This document shows positions 33,636 through 42,596 of a stretch of 64,000 nucleotides of DNA, piece after piece; positions within the stretch are counted from its first letter, which is position 1; each line of letters starts with the position of its first letter. The notes under the pieces are model-generated. The model saw only the letters and a program-made list of their open reading frames with translations, ran no database searches and had not been told where the DNA came from. A program made the position numbers and the translations under genes. The DNA is from Devosia sp. A16 (GTDB lineage: Bacteria > Pseudomonadota > Alphaproteobacteria > Rhizobiales > Devosiaceae): assembly GCF_001402915.1 (NCBI RefSeq), contig NZ_CP012945.1, positions 1,589,501 to 1,653,500 on the forward strand. The letters run 5' to 3'.

Positions 33636-34481
33636 ATGCCCAGCCCCGTCCTCCGCTTTGCCCCGAGCCCCAATGGCCTGCTGCACCTGGGGCACGCCTA
33701 CTCGGCGCTGTTCACTGCCGTATGGGCCGAAGCCCTGGGCGGCCGGTTTCTCCTCCGCATCGAAGACATCGACCTTACCCGAAGCAAGCCGGAATTCACT
33801 GCCGCGATCTTCGAAGACCTTGCCTGGCTCGGCCTCGCCTGGGAACAGCCGGTGCTGCAGCAATCCACCCGCTTCCCCGTCTATGCCGCGGCGGCGGGTC
33901 GGCTCAGGGCCCGCGACCTGCTCTATCCCTGCTTCTGTTCGCGTGCCGAACTGGCAGCGACCTCCGGCGGCACCGATCCCGACGGCGCGCCGCTCTACCC
34001 CGGCATCTGCCGGCATTTGTCCGAAGCCGAAATCAGGCAGCGTTTCGCCGAAGGACACCAGGCAAACTGGCGCCTCAAGACCGATGAAGCGACGGCGCTG
34101 ACCGGCGTGCTGACCTACAGCGTCGCCGGCCCTACCCCTGCCGATCGACCGCAGATCCGCTATGCCCGGCCGGAGCGCTGGGGCGATGTGGTGCTGCAGC
34201 GCAAGGGCACCCCGACCAGCTATCACCTGAGCGTCGTGGTCGACGACGACGCGCAGGGCGTCACCCATGTGACCCGCGGCCGTGACATGGAGCCCGCGAC
34301 CGATATCCATGTGCTGCTGCAGATGCTGCTCGGCCTCAGTTCGCCCAGCTACACCTTCCACAAACTGATCCTCGACGCGGAGGGGAAAAAGCTCAGCAAG
34401 TCGAAAGGCTCGACCTCGCTCAGGAGCCTGCGTGAGGCGGGTCGGACAGCCGCGGAGATTCGGCAGGAGCTGGGGTTTTAG
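33636..34481 (+). CDS. gluQ: Glutamyl-Q tRNA(Asp) synthetase
   Basis: The 281-residue protein is a truncated class I synthetase without anticodon-binding domain. It has FAPSPNGLLHLGHAYSA (HIGH-type motif), a zinc site formed by CFC and YPGIC, and KKLSKS near the C-terminus. It attaches glutamate to the queuosine of tRNA-Asp. Length and motifs match GluQRS rather than full GltX. Confidence 0.95.
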   Translation: MPSPVLRFAPSPNGLLHLGHAYSALFTAVWAEALGGRFLLRIEDIDLTRSKPEFTAAIFEDLAWLGLAWEQPVLQQSTRFPVYAAAAGRLRARDLLYPCFCSRAELAATSGGTDPDGAPLYPGICRHLSEAEIRQRFAEGHQANWRLKTDEATALTGVLTYSVAGPTPADRPQIRYARPERWGDVVLQRKGTPTSYHLSVVVDDDAQGVTHVTRGRDMEPATDIHVLLQMLLGLSSPSYTFHKLILDAEGKKLSKSKGSTSLRSLREAGRTAAEIRQELGF

Positions 34482-34503
34482 CTGCTTGGCTGGTGCGAGC
34501 CGC

Positions 34504-34603
34504 CCCCCACCCCTGTCCCCTCCCCGCGAGGGGGGAGACCAAAACACCGACTTTAGTGGATGCGTTTCCCTCCCCCTTGCGGGGAGGGGCCAGGGGTGGG
34601 GGT
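34504..34603. repeat. Inverted-repeat element, family B copy 3
   Basis: CCCCCCACCCCTGTCCCCTC pairs with the complement GGGGAGGGGCCAGGGGTGGG, with inner sub-hairpins. It lies between the convergent gluQ and epimerase genes. The core (AAAACACCGACTTTAGTGGA) differs from other B copies. Confidence 0.88.
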
Positions 34604-34626
34604 CCACAGCCACCAGCCTCAGCAGT

Positions 34627-35577
34627 CTAAGCCGCCAGCTTCTCCTCACGGAAGAACGGCGCCACCGTCCTCGCCACGGCCTCGTCAAACGGCGTCGCAA
34701 AATCCGGGCCGAGGATCGCGTCGAGCCGCGCGTCCCTGAGCTCCATCGGGTTCTCCCACAGATAGCTCATCTTGCTCACCGCCCGCATCAGCGGGTCGAC
34801 CAGCCCGACGACGTTGAACAGCACGCGCGGGAACGTCCCGACCTTGAGCTTCACTGGGGAAGCCGCGACCGCCGCGGCAGCCATCTGTTCGGGCGTCACG
34901 TAGTTGCCGGCAAAGTGGAAGTTCTCGAACGCGCCGAACTGCTGGCGGTGCCAGGCGAGCTTTTCGAATGCCCGACCGACATCCGGCAGATAAGCCCAGG
35001 AATGCCCGATGCCCGGCACGCCCATCATGGCGAACCTGCCTTTCTTCGCCTCGCGCAACATGGCGAGGTCGAACCAGTCGAAGCTGCTCTCGGGCCCGTA
35101 GAAGTCCCCGGCGCGCAGGACGATCGCCTGGATGTCGCCGCGCCTGGCCGCCGCCTCGTACAGCGCTTCGACCCGCACCCGGATTTCGCCCCGTGGCGTC
35201 TGCGGCCGCTGCTTCAGATCCGGCGTCACGAATCGGTCGCCGGCCGCGTAGTTGTAGATATTGCCGGGAAACAGCAGCGTCTTGCCGCTCGTGCCGAGCG
35301 CCTCGATCACCCGCTGGTTCTGGGCCTCCATCCGGCCCTGGTCCCACTGGTGATAGGGCAGGTTCAGCGCGTTGACCACCACTTCGGTATCGCCGATCGC
35401 CGCCCGCATCGCCTCGACGTCGTCGGCGTCACCCTTGATGAACCGCACCCCTGGGATAGGCTGCTTGTTGGACCGCCCGAACCCGGAAACCGCCCAGCCC
35501 GCCGCGACGAAGGCCTTGGCGATATGGTGGCCGACATGGCCGTTGATCCCGATGACGATGACGTTCTGCGCGCTCAT
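34627..35577 (-). CDS. NAD-dependent epimerase/dehydratase-like (extended SDR) protein
   Basis: The 316-residue protein starts with a Rossmann motif (VIVIGINGHVGHHIAKAFVA). Conserved elements include LLFPGNIYNY and GPESSFDWFD; a classical YxxxK is not obvious. It is probably a nucleoside-diphosphate-sugar epimerase-like or quinone-reductase-like atypical SDR. ATG 35577 has AAGGA 9 bases upstream; the open frame continues upstream but is not coding. It is divergent from a LysR gene, its probable regulator. Confidence 0.87.
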   Translation of the reverse strand: MSAQNVIVIGINGHVGHHIAKAFVAAGWAVSGFGRSNKQPIPGVRFIKGDADDVEAMRAAIGDTEVVVNALNLPYHQWDQGRMEAQNQRVIEALGTSGKTLLFPGNIYNYAAGDRFVTPDLKQRPQTPRGEIRVRVEALYEAAARRGDIQAIVLRAGDFYGPESSFDWFDLAMLREAKKGRFAMMGVPGIGHSWAYLPDVGRAFEKLAWHRQQFGAFENFHFAGNYVTPEQMAAAAVAASPVKLKVGTFPRVLFNVVGLVDPLMRAVSKMSYLWENPMELRDARLDAILGPDFATPFDEAVARTVAPFFREEKLAA

Positions 35578-35636
35578 TTGCTTGTTCCTTGCTGGTGACG
35601 AACAAGCTATGCGCAACGTCGGCGTTGATGAATTGG

Positions 35637-35666
35637 ACAGAATCGTACACTTGCCATACAGAATTG
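35637..35666. promoter_or_regulatory. Possible LysR binding repeats
   Basis: ACAGAAT occurs twice (35637-35643 and 35658-35664), 21 bp or two helical turns apart, followed by CG and TG. It lies between the divergent epimerase-like and LysR starts. The spacing fits contacts by a LysR tetramer, but no clear T-N11-A dyad was found. Confidence 0.35.
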
Positions 35667-35688
35667 AATGGCAAGGGAGCTTGAAAGC

Positions 35689-36582
35689 ATGCCTGATCCC
35701 GACTGGTCGCTCTGGCGCAGTTTCGGCGCCGTCGTCGAGCACGGCTCGCTCTCGGCGGCCGCGCGCGCACTTGGCCTGAGCCAGCCGACCCTGGGTCGCC
35801 ATGTCGAAGCGCTCGAGCAGGCATTGGGGATGAGCCTGTTCGAGCGGACCCTCAACGGCTTCCACGCCACCGACACGGCGCTGAAGCTCTATGAGCCGGT
35901 GCTCGCCGCACAGCAGGCCTTGGCCGAGGCGACGTTGATCGCCGAGGGCGCGAGTGCCGCGCTCACCGGTTCGGTCCGCATCACCTCGAGCACGGTGATG
36001 TGCCATTATGTGCTGCCGCCGTTCCTCAACGACCTGCGTCAGACCTTCCCGCAGGTGGCGATCGAGCTGGTGCCGTCGGATTCGGCCGAGAACCTCCTGC
36101 TGCGCGAGGCCGACATCGCGGTCCGCATGTTTCGTCCCACCCAGCTCGAGCTGATCACCAGAAAGCTCGGGGAAAGCCCGATCGTTACCTGTGCCCACGA
36201 GAGCTACCTCGCCCGACGCGGTCGGCCGGAGCACCCCGAACAACTTCTCGAGCACGACCTGATCGGCCTCGACCGCTCGGACCTGCTGATCGGCGCCGCC
36301 CGGCGCATGGGGTTCGTGCTCAGGCGCAGCGATTTCATCGTCCGCACCGACAGCCAGACCAATGCCTGGGAGCTGATCAAGGCCGGGCTCGGCGTCGGTT
36401 TCGCCCAGCATCTTTTGGTGGCCGACACGCGCGGCATGGTGCCGCTATTGCCCGATTTCCGCCCCCCGCCGCTGGAAGTGTGGTTGACCACGCACCGCGA
36501 ACTGTTCACCAGCCGTCGCATTCGTGCCATCTATGACCGACTGGGCGAGGGCCTCAGCCGCTTCCTCGCGAGGACATTATGA
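35689..36582 (+). CDS. LysR family transcriptional regulator
   Basis: The 297-residue LTTR has HTH GSLSAAARALGLSQPTLGRH (about 21-40) and a periplasmic-binding-like effector domain starting near residue 83 (TGSVRITSSTVMCHYVLPPF). ATG 35689 is chosen since GGGAG lies upstream; the in-frame ATG 35668 has no ribosome binding site. It is divergent from the epimerase-like gene. Its stop overlaps the next small membrane gene by 4 bases (ATGA). Confidence 0.92.
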   Translation: MPDPDWSLWRSFGAVVEHGSLSAAARALGLSQPTLGRHVEALEQALGMSLFERTLNGFHATDTALKLYEPVLAAQQALAEATLIAEGASAALTGSVRITSSTVMCHYVLPPFLNDLRQTFPQVAIELVPSDSAENLLLREADIAVRMFRPTQLELITRKLGESPIVTCAHESYLARRGRPEHPEQLLEHDLIGLDRSDLLIGAARRMGFVLRRSDFIVRTDSQTNAWELIKAGLGVGFAQHLLVADTRGMVPLLPDFRPPPLEVWLTTHRELFTSRRIRAIYDRLGEGLSRFLARTL

Positions 36583-36773
36583 ACATCACCGGCATAATCA
36601 CCATCGTCGCGCTCGGCGCGGTCGCCATCATCCTGTTCATGGGCTTGTGGAACATGTTTCGCGGCGGCGACCACAATCTCAGCCAGAAACTGATGCGCGC
36701 CCGCGTCATCGCCCAGGCCGTGGCCATCGTGGTGATCCTCGCCGCCTTGTTCTTCTTCGGTCGCGGCAGCTGA
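36579..36773 (+). CDS. Twin-transmembrane protein (HIG1-like)
   Basis: This 64-residue protein has two membrane helices (about 4-26 and 44-61) and a short basic loop (RGGDHNLSQKLMRARVIAQ), resembling HIG1-domain small proteins of alphaproteobacteria, which in mitochondria associate with respiratory complexes. It is translationally coupled to the LysR stop and lies 67 bases before cobO, where such a gene is common in this order. Confidence 0.88.
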   Translation: MNITGIITIVALGAVAIILFMGLWNMFRGGDHNLSQKLMRARVIAQAVAIVVILAALFFFGRGS

Positions 36774-36840
36774 TCGAAAGCGCTTCGTGCGCCGACACCG
36801 GTGAGCTAGTTTCGACGCCACTGACTCGCGGCGGAACCAC

Positions 36841-37440
36841 ATGGTCAAGCTCAACAAGATCTACACCCGCACCGGCGACGACGGCACCACCGGCCTGGTG
36901 CGCGGGCCGCGGCGCTCCAAGGCCGACCTGCGTGTCGAGTGTTTCGGCACCGTCGACGAGGCCAACAGCTTCATCGGCATGGCGCGACTCCACACGGCTT
37001 CGATGCCCAAACTCGACCGCCTGCTGGCGCGGGTGCAGAACGACCTGTTCGACCTGGGCTCCGACCTCGCGACCCCGGGCGCCGACCCGGCGGGGGCGCC
37101 GGCGTCCCTGCGCATCACCCCGGCCCAGGCCGAGTGGCTCGAGCAGCAGATCGACAACTACAACGAGGGCCTGGCGCCGCTCCAGAGCTTCGTCCTTCCC
37201 GGCGGAACGCCGCTGGCGGTAGCGCTGCATCTGGCCCGCACCGTTACCCGGCGGGCCGAACGGCTGGTGGTCGAACTGATCGCCGCCGAACCCGACGTCA
37301 ACAATGCGGTGCTGGTCTATCTCAACCGCCTGTCGGACCTGATGTTCGTCATGGCGCGCGTCGCCAACGCCAATGGCGAGAGCGACGTGCTGTGGACGCC
37401 TGGGAAGTTCGGTCACGACCAAGGGCAACAGCGCGGCTGA
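36841..37440 (+). CDS. cobO: Cob(I)yrinic acid a,c-diamide adenosyltransferase, PduO type
   Basis: The 199-residue protein has the ATP-binding N-terminus IYTRTGDDGTTGLVRGPRRS, ECFGTVDEANSFIG, and the C-terminal RTVTRRAERLVV and NRLSDLMFVMAR. These mark PduO-type ATP:corrinoid adenosyltransferases, which make the Co-adenosyl bond of coenzyme B12. Structurally it is PduO, not CobA/BtuR type. Its stop shares one base with the rhomboid start (TGATG). Confidence 0.92.
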   Translation: MVKLNKIYTRTGDDGTTGLVRGPRRSKADLRVECFGTVDEANSFIGMARLHTASMPKLDRLLARVQNDLFDLGSDLATPGADPAGAPASLRITPAQAEWLEQQIDNYNEGLAPLQSFVLPGGTPLAVALHLARTVTRRAERLVVELIAAEPDVNNAVLVYLNRLSDLMFVMARVANANGESDVLWTPGKFGHDQGQQRG

Positions 37441-38129
37441 TGTTCATCCCGCTGCACGACCGCAACCCGGTCCGCCATATCAGGTTCCCCTATGTCACCT
37501 ATGGGATCATCGGGCTGAACGTCCTGGTGTTCCTGATCCAGCTTGCCCATGGCAACGGCATGGCCTTCGACGAGTTCGCGCTCTCCTACGCCGCCGTGCC
37601 GGCCTATTTCCTGCAGCCGGGCGCACCCGACCGCCTCGCCTTCCTACCCGACGGGCTGACGCTCATCACCTACGCGTTCTTTCACGCCGACTGGCTGCAC
37701 CTGGGCAGCAACATGCTGTTCCTGTGGGTGTTCGGCGACAATATCGAGGATGGGCTGGGGCACGTGAAGTTCGCCGCCTTCTATCTCGCCTGCGCCGCGC
37801 TGTCGGGACTGGTCTACATCCTCTTCGCCATGGGGACCTATACCTGGTTGATCGGCGCCTCGGGCGCGGTGGCCGGAGTGATGGGCGCCTATATCGTCCT
37901 CTACCCGCACGCGCGGGTCTATGTGCTGCTCGGCCTCACCATTCCGATCCCGTTGCCGCTGCCGGCTTTGTGGATGCTGGGCGCCTGGGCCGCGGTGCAG
38001 CTGTTCTACCTCGTTTTCGGGGATGCCAGCCCGGTCGCCTGGTCGGCCCATGTCGGTGGGCTGATCGCCGGCGCGGCGCTCTGCGTGCCGCTCAAACGCC
38101 GCGACGTGGCGCTGTTCGGCGGACGCTGA
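37440..38129 (+). CDS. Rhomboid family intramembrane serine protease
   Basis: The protein has 229 residues and about six membrane helices. The active site is visible: HADWLHLGSNMLFLWVFGDN (His and Asn of helix 2), GASGAVAGVMGAY with nucleophile Ser, and the partner His in SAHVGGLIAG. It cleaves membrane helices of unknown substrates. ATG 37440 overlaps the cobO stop, so the two are cotranslated. Confidence 0.92.
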   Translation: MFIPLHDRNPVRHIRFPYVTYGIIGLNVLVFLIQLAHGNGMAFDEFALSYAAVPAYFLQPGAPDRLAFLPDGLTLITYAFFHADWLHLGSNMLFLWVFGDNIEDGLGHVKFAAFYLACAALSGLVYILFAMGTYTWLIGASGAVAGVMGAYIVLYPHARVYVLLGLTIPIPLPLPALWMLGAWAAVQLFYLVFGDASPVAWSAHVGGLIAGAALCVPLKRRDVALFGGR

Positions 38130-38195
38130 GTTACGCGGCCGTTAGGTTGCTGTTTACCGTTCGGCCCAAGCCTCCGTTTACGTCCCGGTAATAAA

Positions 38196-38387
38196 ATGCC
38201 GGGGATGGACATGGATCTCACATCGCAGCTGCTTGCCGCGCGGTCGCAGGGGACGCAGCAATCGATCGCCATCGCCGTGCTGAAGAAGTCGCACGAGATG
38301 GAGATGTCGTTGATCCAGATGGTCGACGGCGTGGCGCGCGCCGCACCACCGCCCGGCCAGGGGACCAGGGTCGACAAGCTCGCTTGA
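38196..38387 (+). CDS. YjfB-like small protein (putative motility family)
   Basis: The 63-residue protein has the YjfB-family core TQQSIAIAVLKKSHEMEMSL and no membrane segment. The family is labelled putative motility protein, with no defined mechanism. ATG 38205 or 38211 would give the more usual N-terminus (MDMDLTSQLL). It is followed after 17 bases by another small gene, probably in the same transcript. No flagellar gene is in the window. Confidence 0.7.
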   Translation: MPGMDMDLTSQLLAARSQGTQQSIAIAVLKKSHEMEMSLIQMVDGVARAAPPPGQGTRVDKLA

Positions 38388-38404
38388 CCCGCCGGAGGGG
38401 TGTG

Positions 38405-38632
38405 ATGAACCTCGACACGTCGATCTACCGCATGGCGTTCCGCGAGGCCGACACGCTCGGCGTCGCCCAGGTGCTGGTGGCCAAGAAGCGTACCGATCTC
38501 GAACACCAGTTGCTGCTCAAGCAGGTCAATGAAGGCTCGGCCACGAACGGCGCCGACCTCGAGCGCGCGCTGGGCGACATGCAGCGACGCTCCGACGAGT
38601 TCGTCGGCCGCATCATCGACCGCACCGTCTGA
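38405..38632 (+). CDS. Small hypothetical protein downstream of YjfB-like gene
   Basis: I do not recognise this 75-residue, mostly helical, charged protein (KKRTDLEHQLLLKQVNEG). GGAGGGG lies 5 bases before ATG 38405, a strong ribosome binding site. It follows the YjfB-like gene closely and may work with it. A perfect 16-bp palindrome (CTGAACGGCCGTTCAG, 38629-38644) spans its stop codon. Confidence 0.7.
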   Translation: MNLDTSIYRMAFREADTLGVAQVLVAKKRTDLEHQLLLKQVNEGSATNGADLERALGDMQRRSDEFVGRIIDRTV

Positions 38633-38799
38633 ACGGCCGTTCAGCTCCCGCTCTGCCAAGGCCCCGTCTCTGAACCCCGTCTGAACAGATGGGGCGAACC
38701 GGCTCCCGATTCTGCAAACTCCCTGCTTGCGAGGAACGGCCCCACAAGGCCAGAAGCGGCCGCTTTCAGCGGGGGGACGCTGCAAAGGAGATTGGCCCA

Positions 38800-39429
38800 A
38801 TGGGAAAGATCGGCAAGACGGGCTACGAAAAGATGGTGTCGGGCGAGCTCTATGAAGGGCCGGACTGGGATCTGATCGAGATGCAGGTCGAAGCCAGGAA
38901 GAAACTCGAGCGGCTCAACGCCGTGCCCAGCTGGGACATCGCCAACCGCACCGCGATGTTCCGCGACCAACTGGGCAGCTTTGGCGACAGCTTCGTGTTG
39001 AGCCCCATCACCTGGGAATATGGCAAGCACATCCATATCGGCGAGGGCGTGTTCATCAACTTCGAATGCGTGTTCCTCGACGGCGCGGACGTCCGCATCG
39101 GCGACGGCACCGCCATTGCCCCGCGCGTCATGTTTCTGACCGCCGGCCACCCGGTCGATCCGCGCGAGCGGGAGCGCCGCGATCCGGAAACCGGCAAGCT
39201 GATCGGCGCCCAGTGCATCAACAAGCCGATCAGCATCGGCAGGCAGTGCTGGATCGGCGCCGGCAGCATCATCGTCGGCGGCGTCAGCATCGGCGACGGT
39301 ACCACCATCGGCGCCGGCAGCGTGGTAACCCGCGACATTCCCGCCGGCGTGCTGGCGGCAGGCAACCCCTGCCGGGTAATCCGCAGGGCGGACGCCAAAC
39401 CGATCCGTGAGGTTGCGAACGCGGCTTAG
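38800..39429 (+). CDS. Sugar O-acetyltransferase (maltose/galactoside acetyltransferase family)
   Basis: The 209-residue protein has the Mac N-terminal domain (EKMVSGELYEGPDWDLIEMQ) and left-handed beta-helix hexapeptide repeats (IGAGSIIVGGVSIGDGTTIG). The catalytic His lies in FLTAGHPVDP. It transfers acetyl from CoA to a sugar hydroxyl. Start ATG 38800 has AAGGAG 9 bases upstream. The exact sugar is unknown. Confidence 0.92.
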   Translation: MGKIGKTGYEKMVSGELYEGPDWDLIEMQVEARKKLERLNAVPSWDIANRTAMFRDQLGSFGDSFVLSPITWEYGKHIHIGEGVFINFECVFLDGADVRIGDGTAIAPRVMFLTAGHPVDPRERERRDPETGKLIGAQCINKPISIGRQCWIGAGSIIVGGVSIGDGTTIGAGSVVTRDIPAGVLAAGNPCRVIRRADAKPIREVANAA

Positions 39430-39432
39430 CAA

Positions 39433-39565
39433 AAGGCCCCCTCACCCGCCGCTACGCGGCGACCTCTCCCCCAAAGGGAGAGGTGCGCTGGGGCACTGCA
39501 CTCGCCTCACCACCACCTCTCCCTTGGGGGAGAGGTCGGCCCGCAGGGCCGGGTGGGGGGGCCTT
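39433..39565. repeat. Inverted-repeat element, family D copy 1
   Basis: AAGGCCCCCTCACCC and its complement at the outside, CACCTCTCCC-type hairpins inside, and an RCGGC-type stem (CGCCGCTACGCGGCG). It lies between the convergent acetyltransferase and PfkB genes. Its outer half resembles 53854-53909. Confidence 0.88.
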
Positions 39566-39572
39566 GTCCGCC

Positions 39573-40460
39573 CTACCGCACCAGAAACGCCTCAACCTCG
39601 GCCCGCGACGGCGCGCCCAATCGTCCGCCGAACCGTGTGCACTTGATCGCCGCGGCCGCCGAGGCAAAGGCGATGATGTTGCGCATCGGCCAGCCTTCCA
39701 GCAGCCCGACCGCGAAGCCGGCATGGAACACGTCGCCCGCGGCCAGCGTGTCGATCGCCTCGATCCTGGGCGCCGGCGAGTGGCGAATGCCGTCGCCTTC
39801 CGTCCACCAGCAGCCTTCTCCCCCGGCAGTGACCGCGACGAAACCGCCATGGCTGAGAGCCAGCCAGCCTGCCGCCTGCTCCGCCGTTTCCGCTCCGGTC
39901 ACCAGCCTCGCCGCACTCTCGGACGCCACCACATGGCTCGCCAGCGGCAGCAGCCCGTCGAGCACTTCGCGCGCTGCCATATCGGCATCGAGGATGGCCG
40001 GGATTTGCGCAGCCTTTGCTGCAGCCAGTGCCAGCGCTGCCGCCCCCGGCCAGCGCACGTCGGCCATCACCGCGTCGATGCCATCGAGGTCGGGAGCTCT
40101 ATCGGGCGACGCCATCAACGTCGGATCGTAGCGCGGCACGATCATCGTACTGCCGGTGCGATCCATGAAGATCGACGAGAAGCCGGAGCGCGAGCCGGCA
40201 ACCCGGCGCACCCGCGAGCAATCGACGCCCTCGCCGGAAATCTGCTGCACCAGCCGGTCGCCGGTGGCGTCGTCACCGGCCGAAGCCCAGAGCGCCGCCT
40301 TGCCGCCGAGCCGCACGATGCTGGCCGCCTGCGCCGCCGCCATGCCTTCGGCGACCTCCACCGCATCGAGCGGAATGACCTTGCCCGGTCCCTCCGGCAG
40401 GCGCTCCAGCCGGAAGATGGTGTCCATGGTCAGGGCGCCGACGCAGAGGATGCGGGCCAT
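39573..40460 (-). CDS. PfkB family sugar kinase
   Basis: The 295-residue ribokinase-fold protein starts MARILCVGALTMDTIFRLER and has the C-terminal signature DTLAAGDVFHAGFA, where Asp in AAGD is the catalytic base (Ala replaces the first Gly of GAGD). It phosphorylates a sugar or nucleoside; it resembles ribokinase and sulfofructose-kinase-like members but the substrate is open. It lies 3 bases after the tlpA stop. Confidence 0.9.
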   Translation of the reverse strand: MARILCVGALTMDTIFRLERLPEGPGKVIPLDAVEVAEGMAAAQAASIVRLGGKAALWASAGDDATGDRLVQQISGEGVDCSRVRRVAGSRSGFSSIFMDRTGSTMIVPRYDPTLMASPDRAPDLDGIDAVMADVRWPGAAALALAAAKAAQIPAILDADMAAREVLDGLLPLASHVVASESAARLVTGAETAEQAAGWLALSHGGFVAVTAGGEGCWWTEGDGIRHSPAPRIEAIDTLAAGDVFHAGFAVGLLEGWPMRNIIAFASAAAAIKCTRFGGRLGAPSRAEVEAFLVR

Positions 40461-40463
40461 GGC

Positions 40464-41123
40464 TCAGGTGCCGATCAGCGTGTCGATGACATTGTGGCCG
40501 TCGGGCGAGTCCCATTCGGCCGGGCCCTGCAGCACCGCCAGTTCGCACCCCCTCTCGTCGAGCAGCACCGTCGCCGGCAGCCCGACCGCCACGGCCTGCT
40601 GCTGCAGCCGCTTGAACGCATCGAAGGTGGAGTCGGCATAGAGCGGCAGGTTCTTCAGCCCCTCGTCGGCGAGGAACTTCTTCGCCTTTTCGAGCCCGCT
40701 CTCGCCCACGTCGAGGTTGATCGGCAGCACCATGAACTGGTCCGAATTATACTTGCTGGCGATGGCGTCGAGCGCCGGCATCTCTTCGCGGCAGGGTACG
40801 CACCAGCTGGCCCAGAAGTTCACCAGCAGCTTCTTGCCGGCAAAGCTGGCGATGGTGGTCGGAGTGCCCGCGGCATCCTTGAACGACATGTCGGCATAGC
40901 CGCGCCCTTCACCCGTGCCGGTGAGCGCCGCCAGCATGCCGACGGCCGCCGCATCGATCTTCTGGCCCTTGACCACCTGCGGGTCGCATTGCCGCGCCTG
41001 CGCGGGCATGAAGTTGCCAATGACGAGGGTAAGGACTAGTGCTACCGCCGCACTGATCAGGGCGATGAGCAGCACCCGCCTGGGGCGCAGTCTCCGGGTC
41101 GGTGCGGGGCTTTGGTCGGTCAT
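40464..41123 (-). CDS. tlpA: TlpA-like thiol:disulfide oxidoreductase
   Basis: The 219-residue protein has one N-terminal membrane anchor ([20 protein letters not shown]) and a periplasmic thioredoxin-like domain with [15 protein letters not shown]. TlpA-type proteins reduce cytochrome oxidase assembly factors in alphaproteobacteria. It is divergent from argH with 21 bases between starts, the usual tlpA/argH arrangement in the order. Confidence 0.92.
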   Translation of the reverse strand: MTDQSPAPTRRLRPRRVLLIALISAAVALVLTLVIGNFMPAQARQCDPQVVKGQKIDAAAVGMLAALTGTGEGRGYADMSFKDAAGTPTTIASFAGKKLLVNFWASWCVPCREEMPALDAIASKYNSDQFMVLPINLDVGESGLEKAKKFLADEGLKNLPLYADSTFDAFKRLQQQAVAVGLPATVLLDERGCELAVLQGPAEWDSPDGHNVIDTLIGT

Positions 41124-41144
41124 AGTTCTACCGTTGGAGTTGAG

Positions 41145-42587
41145 ATGAGCAATCGCATGTGGGGCGGCCGTTTTGCGACCGGGCCCGACGCCATCATGGA
41201 AGAGATCAACGCCTCCATCGGCTTCGATCAGCGGCTCTACAAGCAGGACATCGCCGGCTCTATCGCACACGCCACCATGCTGGCGGAAGTGGGCATCCTG
41301 ACCCAGGCGGATCGCGACGCGATCATCACCGGCCTAAAGGCCGTGCTCGACGAGATCGAGACAAACAAATTCACGTTCTCGCGTTCGCTCGAGGACATTC
41401 ACATGAATGTCGAGAGCCGGCTGAAGGAAGTGATCGGCGATGCCGCGGGGCGGCTCCATACCGCGCGTTCGCGCAACGACCAGGTGGCGACCGACTTTCG
41501 CCTCTATGTCCGCGATGCCATCGACACGCTCCTGGCGCAGGTGAAAACCCTGCAGCTGGCGTTGGTGAAGCGGGCCGAAGAGGAAGTCGCGACCATCATG
41601 CCCGGCTTCACCCACCTGCAGAACGCCCAGCCGGTGACCTTCGGGCATCACCTGCTCGCCTATGTCGAAATGCTCGGGCGTGACCATGGCCGCTTCGAGG
41701 ATGCCCGCAAGCGCCTCAACGAAAGCCCGCTCGGCTCGGCCGCGCTGGCGGGCACGCCCTACCCGATCGATCGCGACATGACGGCGAGGGCGCTCGGCTT
41801 CGATCGCCCCACCGCCAATTCGCTCGACGCCGTTTCCGACCGAGACTTCATCCTCGAGACGCTCTCGGCCGCCAGCCTGTGCGCCATGCACCTTTCCCGC
41901 TTCGCCGAAGAACTGGTGATCTGGTCGTCGGCGCAGTTCGGCTTCGTCAAACTCAGCGACAAGTTCACCACCGGCTCGTCGATCATGCCGCAGAAGCGCA
42001 ACCCGGATGCCGCCGAGCTGATCCGCGCCAAGGTCGGGCGCATCATGGGCGCGCTGACCTCGTTGCTGATCGTCATGAAGGGCCTGCCGCTCGCCTATTC
42101 CAAGGATATGCAGGAAGACAAGGAAGTCGCATTCGACGCGCTGGATTCGCTCAGCCTGTCGCTCGCCGCGATGACCGGCATGGTGGAGGACTTGAAGGCC
42201 AACCGCGACAAGATGCGCGCCTCGGCCAATGCCGGCTTCTCCACCGCCACCGACATCGCCGACTGGCTGGTGAAGCAGGCCAATATCCCATTCCGCGAGG
42301 CCCACCATATCACCGGGCAGATCGTCGCTTTGGCCGAGCAGAAGGGCATGACCCTCGACGGCCTCACCATCGAGGACTTCAAGTTCATCGACCACCGCAT
42401 CGACAGCCGCATCCACAAGGTGCTGAGCGTCGAGAGTTCGGTCGCCGCCCGCAAGAGCTATGGCGGCACGGCTCCCGAGAACGTCGCCCTGCAGGCCGCC
42501 CGCTGGAAGGAAATCCTCACCGGCGTGAAGTCCGAACCGGTCAGCGTGAAGAAATCGGGGGGTCACGGCGACGGCGGAGTAGAGTAG
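41145..42587 (+). CDS. argH: Argininosuccinate lyase
   Basis: The 480-residue fumarase-superfamily enzyme has [18 protein letters not shown] at the N-terminus, [19 protein letters not shown] and the signature [16 protein letters not shown]. It makes arginine and fumarate from argininosuccinate. ATG 41145 is used; GGAG lies upstream. A gamma-glutamylcyclotransferase-like gene and lysA follow. Confidence 0.97.
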   Translation: MSNRMWGGRFATGPDAIMEEINASIGFDQRLYKQDIAGSIAHATMLAEVGILTQADRDAIITGLKAVLDEIETNKFTFSRSLEDIHMNVESRLKEVIGDAAGRLHTARSRNDQVATDFRLYVRDAIDTLLAQVKTLQLALVKRAEEEVATIMPGFTHLQNAQPVTFGHHLLAYVEMLGRDHGRFEDARKRLNESPLGSAALAGTPYPIDRDMTARALGFDRPTANSLDAVSDRDFILETLSAASLCAMHLSRFAEELVIWSSAQFGFVKLSDKFTTGSSIMPQKRNPDAAELIRAKVGRIMGALTSLLIVMKGLPLAYSKDMQEDKEVAFDALDSLSLSLAAMTGMVEDLKANRDKMRASANAGFSTATDIADWLVKQANIPFREAHHITGQIVALAEQKGMTLDGLTIEDFKFIDHRIDSRIHKVLSVESSVAARKSYGGTAPENVALQAARWKEILTGVKSEPVSVKKSGGHGDGGVE

Positions 42588-42596
42588 GCTACGGCC

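Noticed and set aside
32961-34700. A 579-codon frame extending the DNA glycosylase across gluQ
   Set aside because: gluQ on the opposite strand is a complete synthetase; TTG 33605 with AAGGAC gives the normal glycosylase length.
34627-36411. A 594-codon frame that would extend the epimerase upstream across the LysR gene
   Set aside because: The LysR protein on the other strand has full homology, and ATG 35577 has a ribosome binding site and begins exactly with the Rossmann motif.
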